DNA of 64,000 nt from Oscarella lobularis (lineage: Eukaryota; Porifera; Homoscleromorpha; Homosclerophorida; Oscarellidae): assembly GCF_947507565.1 (NCBI RefSeq), contig NC_089188.1, positions 124,001-188,000 on the forward strand, given 5' to 3'. The notes beneath the pieces are model-generated. The model saw only the letters and a list, made by a program, of their open reading frames with translations, was not told the DNA's origin and did no database searches. The position numbers were made by a program, and so were the translations under genes. Positions 34,358-45,494 of the stretch are shown piece by piece. The stretch's first letter is position 1; every line of letters starts with the position of its first letter.

Positions 34358-35289
34358 CTATAGAAGAGACGGTCCGTGAATAATCAATTTGCCGTATCCC
34401 TCCCACGACAAATCGACGAGAGAATTATCATGCCTACCATCAGCATAGTCGGTAAAAAACAACGCTTCAGCAGAAAAATCGTGCGAAACGAGAACCTCTT
34501 TCACAGTCGCATTATTAAAATACTCAAATCGCTTCGCCTCTCGCAACCCAAAACCATACATGTGCACTTCACGACACAAGTGCAAAGCAAACACAACAGT
34601 ATCGAAACCAGACGTTGGAAACATGCACTTGAATTCAACCCAAAACCGCGACCGAACAGTCCCATACTTTCGCCCATAAGCGTAAAACAGGCGATTACTC
34701 AATTCAAAAACGCGAGGTGCCATACCGTAGGTCTTACGTCGGTACCGCGTCCAACAGTTCCTCACGAACTCCGCATAGGCAGTCGGATTCCGATGACTCG
34801 TCACAAAAAAACTCTTCACGTCATGGCAAGGTCAATGCGATAAGAAAGAATTAAGAACGAGAACGTCGCCTTCGCGACTTCCAACGTATTTTTCGTATCC
34901 CTTTATAGGAGGCAGATTGATACGGAACACGACGTCGCGTGAGTCGATTTCAGCACCAAATTCGTAGTTAAGAAGATTGCCTGAGGAGCCAACAACGGCG
35001 CAAGTGTCGTGGATGCGACGGAGGAGTGGTTCCGTGATGAAATCGTCGTCTGTGGCGAATTGGGCTGCTTTGAAGTAGAGTTCATCGTAGTTGCGTGCGT
35101 TGTTTGAGCAGACGAGGAGCGAGTGCGGTCCGTAGCAACTCAGTTCGAATGTGTTTGATTTGGAGATGTTGGCAGTGCGGCGGTAGTGTGAGACGTTGGG
35201 AAGATGGATCGTGGCGAAGAGCATCAATACAGTGGCGAAGAGCGAGAGAATTAAAACTACAAAAAAACTGCATGACAGATGGCTCCATC
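34358..35289 (-). pseudogene. GT29 sialyltransferase with one in-frame stop
   Basis: A type II Golgi glycosyltransferase layout. A hydrophobic N-terminal anchor (FFVVLILSLFATVLMLFA) is followed by the sialylmotif L (CAVVGSSGNLL...GAEIDSRDVVFRIN...GYEKYVGS), motif S (PTSGFDTVVFALHLCREVHMYGFG) and a late His motif (SHDFSAEALFF). Enzymes of CAZy family GT29 transfer sialic acid from CMP-sialic acid to glycan ends. A single TGA at 34832-34834 interrupts an otherwise continuous frame between motifs L and S; all motifs remain intact on both sides, so the break is recent, an assembly error, or hidden by an unusual intron (a 51-bp GT-AG segment could remove it, but with a poor donor). An acceptor at 35290 suggests at least one upstream exon. 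Confidence 0.8.
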
Positions 35290-36128
35290 CTAAAGAAAGA
35301 TCAATATAACGAACATATATAGTAGTACACTTGTACCAATATTTATGTTTTGAATAAAATTAAACTAATCATTTTGGAATTGCTAGCGAAAGTTAATCTA
35401 CTAACACAGTGAGGTTGGAATGTGTTGACGACTTGGCCTTGTGGAAGTCGCCACGAAAATAAAGAACTCACCCTGGTAATCTTAAAACAATCGTTTTAAA
35501 ATAGAAAGAAACATGTATCATTTCTCTTGGTCTAGTACGAGTGAAAATGTGAGGACGCAGAGATTTCTCCTCAGGCCTGCAACTGTCGACTTTCATAGCT
35601 ATCTAGCAAAGTCGTGGTACGTAGACAGTCTGCAACGGCACAGTCGACTACTACGCAGAGTGCAAGAGCAAGCCTAGGAGAAGAGCTCTTTTGCTACAAG
35701 GCCAAGCGAGACTTGGAAAGCAAGACGAAGAGCTACAACACCCCTCCAGTCTAGCTGAGAACCATTACCAACGTAAAACATACCGCCGTTGGTCGAGAAG
35801 AACGAGAAAACGGGAAAGAAAAACCGAACGAGAAGATTTAACGCACGCTACCATTTTTTTAAATATCAAGTTTTGAGAGTAGAAAGATGAGGAAAAAGTG
35901 CAGTATCAGAATCATACTTTCTGCTCTAATGTGAATTGCTACCAACTGACAGTGTAATCGAGAAACTTAATTTGACATGTAATTGATTACGTATTGGCGG
36001 ACGTAACAGTAGTACACAGTAACTAAAAACCGTATATAACATTGTGAATAAAAGTGAGGCTAATGCAGTCTGCTCTATTCCCCAACAGGCCAAAATAAGT
36101 GTACGATGAAGCCGACTTTTACACGTCA
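35290..36128. other. Intergenic spacer
   Basis: A/T-rich, no coding region I can support. A short plus-strand frame at 35691-35876 is Arg/Lys-rich and unconvincing. Confidence 0.4.
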
Positions 36129-39100
36129 CTAAACTGCTACGTAACCCCCTTCTTTGTTGGCCAACATCAGTTCGCTGACATTATTGACTAGCTGCGGAAA
36201 TGACGGTCGCTCTTCTGGGTCTTCCTTCCAACAATCGCCCATGATCTTGAACCTTACATTATAGAGTACAAATATTATTACATCAGTAGCAGCATAATCA
36301 ATTACATTCGATCAGGGCAGTGCTTTGGTTGACTGAGTCGCATTCCTTCTTCGAGCAGCTTGATGAGATCGCTAATAGGTACACCGGGATATGGAGTCTT
36401 TCCTATCGCCATCACCTCCCACAACGTAATCCCATACGACCACTGAATAAGTAGATAGGAACCAGTAGACGCTTTCACATTACTATGATAGGGACTCACC
36501 ACGTCGCTTTTCGATGTAAATATTCCGTCTGTTAATCCTTCGAGTGCTACCCAGCGAATAGGAAGTTGATCGCCTTTGCCAGGTGTAATTCGGTAATATT
36601 CCTTGTCCTCTTGCAATACTCGAGCTAATCCGAAATCGGATATTTTGATGGTCAGATCCTAGTCCACCCTAGAGTGGCTCAATTAAACATTTGCGAGTAA
36701 ATGCGCTATCAACAGTGAATGGTACATACATGCAATTGCGGGCAGCCAAATCTCGATGCAGTATCATCTTCCCGGACAAATATTCCATTCCTTTGGCAAT
36801 TTGATAGCCAAACTGCAGCAGTTTGCAAAGCTAAAGACATATTATGTTATCACCAATATGCTGTAGCCTCAAAGCCACTGTTACATTGCGAGTCCTATCT
36901 TTATTATCTTCATCATTAGCTGCAGAACTGAGCGAATAAAGGACTCTTTGCTTTCTTAAATATGTCTTCAAATCTTGAAGAACCATGTAAGGAAGCAATA
37001 GTAAAGGCCTGTAGTATTGCTCGTCTTCAGGATTGGGTGACCAGCAGATACCAATCAACTTCATCACGTTTGGATGATGAAAGTTTTTCATTCGAAAGGC
37101 TTCGATTAGGAAGTCCCGCACATTAACTCCTACATCAGTTATAATTAAAACAGCAAATTCCTAATATATGTACCTACGTACCTGCTTTAGCTGATTTTGC
37201 AGCAACCGTATTCCCATCCAATTGACACTTATAGACTCTCCCAAAGTTACCTACGTACGTGAGATCTTACAGATGCATGGTGTGATTGTCGCTACTCTTA
37301 AACGTACCTTCTCCTATATCTTTCTCTACTATAAGACGTCTAGGACAAACCCTGAAGTTTCCTATCTTGGTAACCATTTCGGAATCCCAGAGCTTATTGG
37401 CTGATGTCTGAAGTTCGAGCTCGATAGGCTCATGCGTCTTTGGCGCACGACGTCTCCAAACAACGTGTTTCTTGCGCCGCAGTACAACCAGAATAGCCAC
37501 AATCAGTAATCCTGAGATAGTTGCTGGAACGACAGCAGTGACGATAAAATTTTTATCGCCTGTGTTTGATTCTACTTCTGTTGAAGCGTTGAGCGAATTT
37601 TTTATCATCATGCATCTAGAATCTCTTCCATTTTGAATTTCATCACAGCTTGGCGCCTTAAAAATCATTTGAACAGGGCTGATTGAATTCTGCTCAAAAT
37701 ATGCTTCAACTAAGGCTAGAGCGTCTTCGTAATTCGAAGAGCAGCTTCTGTTGTGACCAAATCGCATTGAGCATTCTCTTGAGCACAAAGGAGCTGGATA
37801 GGTATAGTTGCGATTCCCAATCGTTACGGTCAAACAATCAGGAAAGAGCAAGTGACAAAATAAATTTAGAAAGGTGCCGTAGCAAGAGGCGTTTAGTGCT
37901 CGATCTAAATCCTCCTTAATGTCTTCAAGCATTCTCAGAGATTCGACGGCTAAGCGAGATTGACTGTATAGAGAATCCACAAAGACGAAGGAGTTCGCAC
38001 GATCTCCACACATGCCACCACTCGTGTATAGTTCACATGTGCCAAGATCTTGAACTATTGCTGAAATTCAAAACGTAAGTTACTAATATCTCAGACACAC
38101 TTGTCTTTACCGAAATCGCAATTACAAGACGTCCACATTGCTTGACTTCCGTTTGTCATGCACCAAGGCCTGAAATTCCGATATTGCAATCCAACTTTTG
38201 TACAATCAGTGTACTTGATTCTCTGGTAAGTAAAGGGAAAAGCGCAGTTGCTGTCACACCTGCCTACTTTGGACGGAGTAACAGAGGAGCGGCTAATAGT
38301 TGAAGAAGTCGTAGTGAAGCTGCTACCTTTACTTGAGATACTCAAAGTTGGACTGCTGTTATTAGTTGACAAAGTGACTGTGACACTGTTGCTATCAGTT
38401 GACGAAGTGACAGCAGTACTGCTGTTAGTAGACTGTGTGACAGATGAGCTGCTTCCTGTGGCAAGCGGTGGTGACCGCGTGGGAAAATCTACGCAGAAAA
38501 TACACAAATGCAAAACTTTAATCAAAACACTTACCTAAAAATACGTTGTAGCAGCTTTGCCGCGGTCTCGCTAAAGACGAAGCTGGACACGAAAAGTCGC
38601 TAAAATTAAAATGAACGGCGTGAAAGTCACGGAAGACGGCGGAAAGTGGCGGAGATTTACGTAAAGCGACAAACGTTTTGTGGCATAAATGAGGTGGAAA
38701 AAATATTTCCTTGCAATTCTCGTGACAAAGACGAGGCACGATGGCTCTTCCCAAATCGTCCGTCTCACAATCGGGCATCACGTAAGTGCAAAGGAATTTC
38801 TTTAGTAACACAGCACATTGACGTACCTCTGTAATTTCAAAAAGACGTTGCTCGAATGCAGATTTCATCAACTGGTTGACATAAAGTTGGCTGTATCTTG
38901 AGTCGACGAAAATCGTTTGAAGACTACGAAAAGGCTGACAGACACTCGCAGCCGTGTCATTAAAAGCCTCGCATCTGCCAGACACCTCTTCGCTTGTAGG
39001 CCTTGATGCTTCAGTTACAGGTGCAGTGGACTTCAGTCGTATGCGACCTGAACTTATGTTGAACGGTCTCGGAGCCGGCGTTGAGACAGATGGAGGACCC

Positions 39101-39177
39101 GCGGCTTGACATATCGATAGAAGTAGCCACTCGACAAGAATTGCGGCTAGATAAAGAAATATGAGAAAGGTCACCAA
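36129..39177 (-). CDS. Receptor tyrosine kinase: CRD - FN2 - CRD - TM - kinase
   Basis: Nine exons: 39177-38535, 38488-38111, 38060-37308, 37250-37182, 37129-36885, 36830-36726, 36658-36500, 36442-36306, 36252-36129. They sum to 871 codons in frame. Order: signal-like hydrophobic N-terminus; Frizzled-type cysteine-rich domain; Ser/Thr-rich linker; fibronectin type II domain ([15 protein letters not shown]...WC...W..C); a second CRD-like region ([10 protein letters not shown]); TM helix ([18 protein letters not shown]); tyrosine kinase with GEGNFGRV loop, VAAK lysine, [16 protein letters not shown], and an activation-loop KEYY as in MET/RON, ending in [11 protein letters not shown] and CW...RPSF. 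All catalytic residues are present. CRD plus kinase recalls ROR and MuSK, but those carry a kringle or Ig, not FN2, and one CRD. Ligand is unknown; a Wnt-like ligand is a guess. The initiator is unclear: the first exon lacks an early ATG. Confidence 0.9.
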
Positions 39178-40467
39178 TACTCCCCAAGAAGGACTTGTGT
39201 CTAAACAGGCTCTCGGGGTGTGACGTACTCGTTCAAAACTAATTTAATCACGACGTAAGAGGGATGCACGCGAGGGAAGTAGAACATATTGAGCCAATTT
39301 CCACTATGGGGTTTCAGTACCTAACAGGATTTGGCTTGGCCCAAAGGCATTACAAAACGTCGTGTATAGATATAGTTCTAAGCTTCAAGACTCGATCCGT
39401 CTGGACATGCAGTATAGCAGTCTAACCATTGACTATATAAGCTCTCACAACAACAGGTTAACGATACCTGCAGCTGCGACTGCGACGTTGCCCATCTTTC
39501 CAGTATATAGAGTATATGGTTTCATCACGTAGTGTCCCTGTGTTCCTCAACTGTTAGATCAGACGTTCAGCTTACGATAGCAGCTCTCCTACACTGGTGG
39601 TATAGCAAGTCTGTGAGTGACAGGATGTTAGACAACGCCCAAGGAGCCAGTAAAGTAAAACACGTGATCGAAAAAACAGATGGTTCCGCATACGTGAAAA
39701 CATACATCTCCCTGATGTGACGTCACAGGATCAAAAACGCTGCACGACTAGTGAAACGTCTGGATGTCGATTCATAATTTCTCCATTCTGTACGACCAAT
39801 GGAAAATGACCTTTCTTAACAGGGGCCCCCAGTAAAGCAGAAACTGTTGAAGCGAGGCCAAGTGTTCGGAAACCTACAATGCAACGCAATGGAAACCTGT
39901 GTTTGATTCTGTGAAAGCCAGCAACGGTTCTTAGCACTGAACGTGACTCGACCACTAGAACAAGTAAACTCTAAGTATCATTCTGTATATCCTACCGTTA
40001 AGAACCTTCATTCCGAGTCTCTCGAAGCCCTCCAAGCGCATTCTCGAAGAATTCATCTGCTGTGTCGTCATCAGTTACCCGTTCCCGTATGTCAAATTGC
40101 ACGCTGACAGAATCGTACTAAATTTTTGTAAATTGATTTATAATACTTTCCCATTAATATTATTTGCACACTGTCAAAATATATCATTTAAACAATCTAC
40201 TGTAATTGAGGATCATTGTACCACCAAAGACAGGCTTTCATTGCAAGAAGAAATTAGCTGTCAATTGAGACTTTACGAAGGTCACAAACAGATGCAACAA
40301 TTATAATTATATCGATTGGGAGCACATACAATATGAGAAACACTAACAAACGGACAACTGTTTCACGTCATCACAACCATGCAGGCTTATAGCAGCATTG
40401 GAACTTTCATTCCATCGATCCGACTCTGACATTGACGCTACTATCATAAGAGTTGATTGAGAAGCAA
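39178..40467. other. Intergenic spacer
   Basis: No coding region supported. Short frames at 39532-39720 (plus) and 39731-39955 (minus) match nothing recognisable. May hold the promoter and first exon of the receptor kinase. Confidence 0.4.
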
Positions 40468-41644
40468 TTAACTCCTATTAGCAAATACTGGAGTCCTTTC
40501 ATCCACTAAACCGGCCAAATATCTGCTATTGTCTACTTCACAAGAATAAAGTGTAGAGTCACTTCTATCCGTAAACACTGAAGTGGTTTCATCCACTAAG
40601 CTGGTGGCCTCAAAGCGAAGGTCTCTTCTACGAAAACAACTGCGGCATCTGAGTCCAAAAAGGTTGTGCCAGCACGTCACTGTCAGTACGGTAAACAGAA
40701 GACGGTTCAACAAAGCGACGGAGAGCACTGAGAAATCCGCAACGATGCCCAAGTACGTTGCAAATTTGTATGCTTTAGAAATTTACCAAGATCGTTTGCA
40801 TTCGATATGAGAAGAAGGTTCCAGATGATTTGCACTGAAACGAGTGGAACGGAAATGAAAACTGTCGTCATCAGAGTCCAACCGAGCCGACTTCGAAACT
40901 GGGTGTCTTTCACTATTGACGTGCAGTAGACAACAGAAACAATAGTAGAGTAGAGAGCGGTTATGCCAAACACAAACACAAAATAAGCACACATATAGTG
41001 GCAATGTCCCTGTGCGCCGCACTTGCATTGTGTGCAGGAGCTATATCGTACACCTAGCAGATGTGCCAGTCTATGAAAGAGCTGCCATTGATTTCTATTG
41101 ACGTTAAGTGACTCCTATCGTTTTTTATCATCGCGGCAGCATATGCAATTGAAATGAGCCACGTAAACGTCAAAATCACAAAAACCTGTCGTTTGGAGTT
41201 ACGACCCGATGAGCAGCAGCAGCATCCGACAATCACCTTGAATCCAAAACTTGCTATCGTTGCCGACGTGAGAGTCGTCATAGAGCACGACATGTTGGAC
41301 AAGAGATAGGCGGTAAAGCAGAGGCTCTTTGACATCACAGTGGTTTCACTGCACCAACTGGCTACGATTCGTGCGGTTATAAGATAAAGAATCTTTCCCG
41401 TGGCAAGAAGGAAGTCAGACGTCGCCAAGTTGATAAGAAGCATAGATAGTGGAGAAGTGCGGTGACGCGCAGGCCGGCATCTTGCTACAATGACGAGAAC
41501 GTTCAAGAAGGCCGCCAAAACTGCGAGCGTCCAAAAGGACGCTTCGACTCCAGGTTTGGTCAAGGTGGAGTACTTGAACTCTGAGAATTTTGCCGCCGAG
41601 TCGTTCAGTGACAGACACACGGTGCTGTTGCTAACGTTCAACAT
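40468..41644 (-). pseudogene. Seven-transmembrane receptor (GPCR-like) with a frameshift in extracellular loop 2
   Basis: Starts at ATG 41644 with N-glycosylation-like NVSNST. TM1 FWTLAVLAAFLNVLVIVARC, TM2 SMLLINLATSDFLLATGK, a TM3 segment with SLCFTAYLLSNMSCSM and TM4 QVFVILTFTWLISIAYAAA are in one frame to a TAG at 41054-41056. TM5 (YFVFVFGITALYSTIVSVVY) and TM6 continue in a different frame with no convincing intron between, so a one-base shift is inferred. A clean 59-bp intron (40728-40786) then joins TM7 (SVALLNRLLFTVLTVTCW). The LATSD motif in TM2 is class-A-like, but no DRY follows TM3. Subfamily and ligand unknown. Confidence 0.65.
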
Positions 41645-42928
41645 GTAAGTAAAGCAATTGGCGCCCTGTTTGGCTCAGATGCACACTATAAGTAAGAATA
41701 AAAAGCGCAGCGTCATGATACTATCCGAACTTTCCATTTCCGTTTCCCTTCCGGATGTTGACGTCATAGTACTTTCAGGATTCTGCAACTGAAGGCTTGT
41801 TGTCAAGGACTCCTACTTATTTGCTCTACCTTTAGCGTCAGCTGAAGCGTCTTAGGGTCCCCAAGTGTCAGCAATTTACTGCACGTCAAAGCTCTAGTCG
41901 AACTTTGGCTTAACAGGCGCTTAGTGTTTCCTGGAAACAGTACCGTGACCTCGGACATAACAAGCGGTCATAAACGGACAAATCTCTGATTTTGACTGCA
42001 TTTTAAAACTCTATTCCTCCCTTTTCTCGTGCCTTTTAAAATCACGACAATGTTTCAGAAGATATGCGTCTTTCTCGTAGGTGTATCTCATCTTATTAAT
42101 CTGATTCAATTGGGCGGAGTCCTGGGGAGGAAGCCTGGTAATTTGAAGACTGGAGACAGGTAGACTTGAAGGATTCTTTTAAAGCAACATCCGTGCAGTC
42201 ACGGAACACATTGCAACAGGACTCAATGCATGAGACAGATATACAGGCTTCTACTGATGAAATCTGTGTCGTACTGAGTAAGAGAATGGTTTCCTTCGCA
42301 ACCTTACAGTTACTATATGAAACACCAGCAGAAGAATTAGAAGGTAATTCGAAGGCTTGAGACAGATAGCCTTGAAGGATTCTTCTGAAACAACATCCGT
42401 GGAGTCCAGGAAAGAGTGAAACATGACTCATTTCATGAGACAGATAAGCGAACCATGCAGACTTCAACTGATGAAATCCGTGCCGTACTGAGTGAAAATT
42501 GTTTCCTTGGCAAGCTACCAGCAGGACGAAGTAGTTCTAGTATTTGAGCATCAGTTTCCCAGGCATAACAGGTCACTCCCTCAGATCCGACAGGTCAAGA
42601 GGTCAACATTATCCTGGTTCCACAAGTTACAGTACTCAAACGCTTGAGGCACATAAATTACGAGCCATATTGCCAAAGTCAAACATCCGCAACGCCTCGA
42701 CAAACCGTAAAGCAAACGAAGACACAAACAGAGGAAGATAAGGAGGGTGCGACCGAAACCGGCACTGAAACAGGTAATAGAAAGATGCTTGAAAAACAAA
42801 CAAGGCGTCAGTCATTATCGAGGGTGGAAGCCCAGCCTTGGTCCGACACCGCCCACAGAAAAACGCTTTAAAAGGGAGCCAAAGGGAGCACGACTCCTCA
42901 CTACGAACACAAGCAATAGCCCTTCACA
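41645..42928. repeat. Spacer containing a ~205-bp tandem duplication
   Basis: Two diverged tandem copies: about 42155-42350 and 42362-42530, both with CTTGAAGGATTCTTYT, ACAACATCCGTG, CATGAGACAGATA and CTGATGAAATC. The remainder shows nothing recognisable. Confidence 0.6.
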
Positions 42929-43378
42929 ATGGTCTGCATCGCTATTCCGTTACTTTTCAATCTCGCTTCAGTTGCTGTGGAGAACAGTGTCCAAATCAAA
43001 GGCACCATTCTGTCCAGTCCGTACGGCTTTGCCTTGAATTTGAAAACCGACGCCAACAACGCTCCGCTTCACATCTATCCACGCTGGTTCGAAAATAACG
43101 TCTTCGTCATCAACAACATGGTGAACGGCAATTACAATCCCGAACAAGAAGCTCGCGTGAATTTCCCGTCGGGCTTCGGCGCCGTCGGAGAGGAGTTCAC
43201 CTTGTCAGTCACAATTGATACGTCCATCTTTCACATTTACGTCAACGGGGTACTCCTCACTACGTACCCCAATTTTTCTCAGGCTGTGGCAGACTTGAGT
43301 CAAGTGACACTTGACCCTGCCTCGACTTCACAACCAACCGTTTGTGCTACGACCGTCGAGGTTGGCACTGGAGCCTAA
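42929..43378 (+). CDS. Galectin-like single-CRD lectin
   Basis: A 149-residue single-exon frame with ATG in good context. It has the galectin fold pattern: VQIKGTI, FALNLKTD, PLHIYPRWFENN, VNGNYNPEQEARVNFP and FHIYVNGVLLTTYP. Galectins bind beta-galactosides without calcium and are secreted by a non-classical route. The canonical HxNxR core is altered (HIYPRW: Tyr where Asn is usual) and the WGxEER motif reads YNPEQEAR, so sugar specificity may differ. The hydrophobic start aligns with the first galectin strand rather than a signal peptide. A short Thr/Ser-rich tail (TSQPTVCATTVEVGTGA) ends it. Confidence 0.85.
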   Translation: MVCIAIPLLFNLASVAVENSVQIKGTILSSPYGFALNLKTDANNAPLHIYPRWFENNVFVINNMVNGNYNPEQEARVNFPSGFGAVGEEFTLSVTIDTSIFHIYVNGVLLTTYPNFSQAVADLSQVTLDPASTSQPTVCATTVEVGTGA

Positions 43379-43764
43379 AGCAGTAAGATCGGTCCTAATG
43401 CAAGTCTATAACTAAAATAAATAAATTAGGAAACCTCAGTGTGGCAGATTCTTGGAAAAAAAATGAAGAAAATCCAAGAACCAAATGAGTACTGATCTGC
43501 AAGGTGTGTGTGTGCTGCTGCTGCTATGTGTACGTCTTCTGTTTGCTGCGTTTCTTGTCTTGCTGGTGAATAAATAAATGACTGAATTGTCAAAAAAATA
43601 CCGATATGTCCCCATTCTCTTCGTCTCAGAGAAGAGTGAGTCGATAACACCGTGTTAGTTTTAAAGTCTCCACATTATGTTTGCGACTTCCACGCCAGGA
43701 ACAAGCCTTTCTTCCAAAAGAACTTTCCTCCACCTGAGTACATAACGTGCGTTAAGGAAAACAA
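43379..43764. other. Intergenic spacer
   Basis: Contains the galectin 3' flank (AATAAATAAATTAG near 43417), a TGTGTGTGCTGCTGCTGCTA stretch near 43506 and the 5' flank of the cupin gene. Nothing else seen. Confidence 0.5.
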
Positions 43765-44253
43765 ATGTCTGTGGAATTCGAGCAAATTCGCCGCGAGCTT
43801 GACTTGGTTCCGCACTTCGAAGGCGGATACTTCTGCGAAGTGTACCGAACAGCGTGCTCGTCAAACGAACGCGCCGCCGGCTCGCATATTTACTACGCTC
43901 TGCAAAACGACGATCGATCAAAGTTCCATCGAACCGATGCAGACGATATGTGGCACTTCTATCTCGGCTCACCGGTCGTCATCATCGAATTGGACGCAAA
44001 CGAGAAGGGGAACGTAAAGAAGACCGTTCTCGGTTCGGACATTTCGATTGGTCAGAAGCCCTTCTACGTCATCAAGAAGGGCACGTGGTTTGGCGCGCAC
44101 TTGCTTAGGGAGAAAACGTGGGCTCTCTGTGGAGTCACTGTGGCGCCGGCATTTGTCCCAGAAGGATTTATGTTCGGTAAAAGAGAGGAACTTCTGAAGG
44201 AGTATCCTGAAGCAAGGGAACTCATACTCAACATGACAAGTGCAGATGAGTAG
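43765..44253 (+). CDS. DUF985 cupin-fold protein
   Basis: A complete 162-residue single-exon gene. Cupin superfamily DUF985 features: LVPHFEGGYFCEVYRT, HIYYAL, FHRTDADDMWHFYLGSPV, GTWFGAHLL, VTVAPAFVPEGFMFGKREEL, and C-terminal EYPEARELI. Size and order match the family along its whole length. The His/Glu set is as expected for a cupin metal pocket, but no reaction is established for the family, so no function is assigned. Intronless in an intron-rich neighbourhood, which may mean retroposition or old acquisition from bacteria, where the family is common. Confidence 0.9.
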   Translation: MSVEFEQIRRELDLVPHFEGGYFCEVYRTACSSNERAAGSHIYYALQNDDRSKFHRTDADDMWHFYLGSPVVIIELDANEKGNVKKTVLGSDISIGQKPFYVIKKGTWFGAHLLREKTWALCGVTVAPAFVPEGFMFGKREELLKEYPEARELILNMTSADE

Positions 44254-45494
44254 TACATTAATTAAGTTAAGTTAGCAAAATGACTCTTTGAAAGGATGTT
44301 CTGTGACTTGCACTGCTCGTTTCAAAATATATTATACCACCCTGTTATGACAGTCACGATTTAGTAGTACACAAATATTCTTCTAATGTTCTCTTTTAGT
44401 TAATCTACATTTAAAAGGTTACTTGATAACATGAGGAAAACATTTATTTCTGTTACTAACTGTATATCTAATATTATTTCCAAAACGTGTGTTCGCATCT
44501 TTTCGCTTACAGATTCGTGAGAAGAAAATAGTCTATCGATTGTCCTAATCAATTGTATGTTTTGACGAATTTTACAATGCTTTCTTGCCGGTGAGGCCCC
44601 TCAGTCCCTCACCTGTCTCAATCGATCCAGTCTATGGTCTGCGAACGCTAGAGAGACTTGCCGCTTGACTCGCCGCTTGTATTGTGTTCTGTTGAGCCTG
44701 TGAGCATAGATCTCGTGATTTTGTCTTGGGGCGGGCGGGGAGAGGCGGGAACGCGAGCGCACGCTAAGTGAAGTCCCTTTCATTTCTTCGCGCCGACCGA
44801 AACCCATTGAAATGGGACGATGGACGCAGTTGCGACTTCTTTTATGGAAGAACTACGTTCTACAGGTTTGCCCTGACGCACAGACGAGTAAATCGACTCG
44901 CTTTCAGGCCGTTTTCCCTCTCTAGATCCGTCGTCCCATCGGAACGGCGATGGAAATCATCGTCCCGATACTCGCAATAGTGTTTCTCATCATCATTAGG
45001 TTGGTAGACCGCTTCGTCGAGCGCTGAAATCGTCAAATCGATCGATTTAGACGATTGACAGATGCAAGACTCAGTGAAGGAGGAACACAATGCATGTGTA
45101 AATCGCTCGATCACAAATCGAGTCGTTCATTTTCTCTTATGCAGCGACATTCAATGAACATCCACTGACGACCCAGTTCTCTCCAACGCCCTTTCCTAAT
45201 TCGAATCGGCTGGCCTATGCACAGTTCAGATGGTCTGATGATATAGACGCCTTAGTGCAAATTAAATAAATGCTATTTATAGTTAAATTTGTTATGACAC
45301 GTGTTCGTGAATTAATGGGAATCGTCACTCTTCCTTATCCCACGGAATCAGCAGCTGTAGCAGCAGCTGCAAATGAGACGACGTTTAGTTTCGTTACCCC
45401 TTTCTGTAGGGATAGACTGTTTAGTTTCGTTACCCCTACAGCTTTCTTTCGAATAGTCATGCGAAGTTAACGAATTTAACTTTCTTATTAATAG
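44254..45494. other. Intergenic spacer
   Basis: No supported gene. 44600-45110 is GC-richer, with minus-strand open frames lacking a known family. A 19-bp sequence GTTTAGTTTCGTTACCCCT occurs twice at about 45386 and 45419. This is where the missing 5' exons of the ABCA gene would be expected, and none is seen. Confidence 0.45.

Noticed and set aside
34832-34834. TGA read as selenocysteine in the sialyltransferase
   Set aside because: GT29 enzymes are not known selenoproteins, and the stop falls in a variable linker, not at a catalytic Cys.
38091-38488. Kringle domain in the receptor kinase, as in ROR
   Set aside because: Cys and aromatic spacing (CAFPF, Y..C, WC, W..C) fits fibronectin type II better than a kringle.
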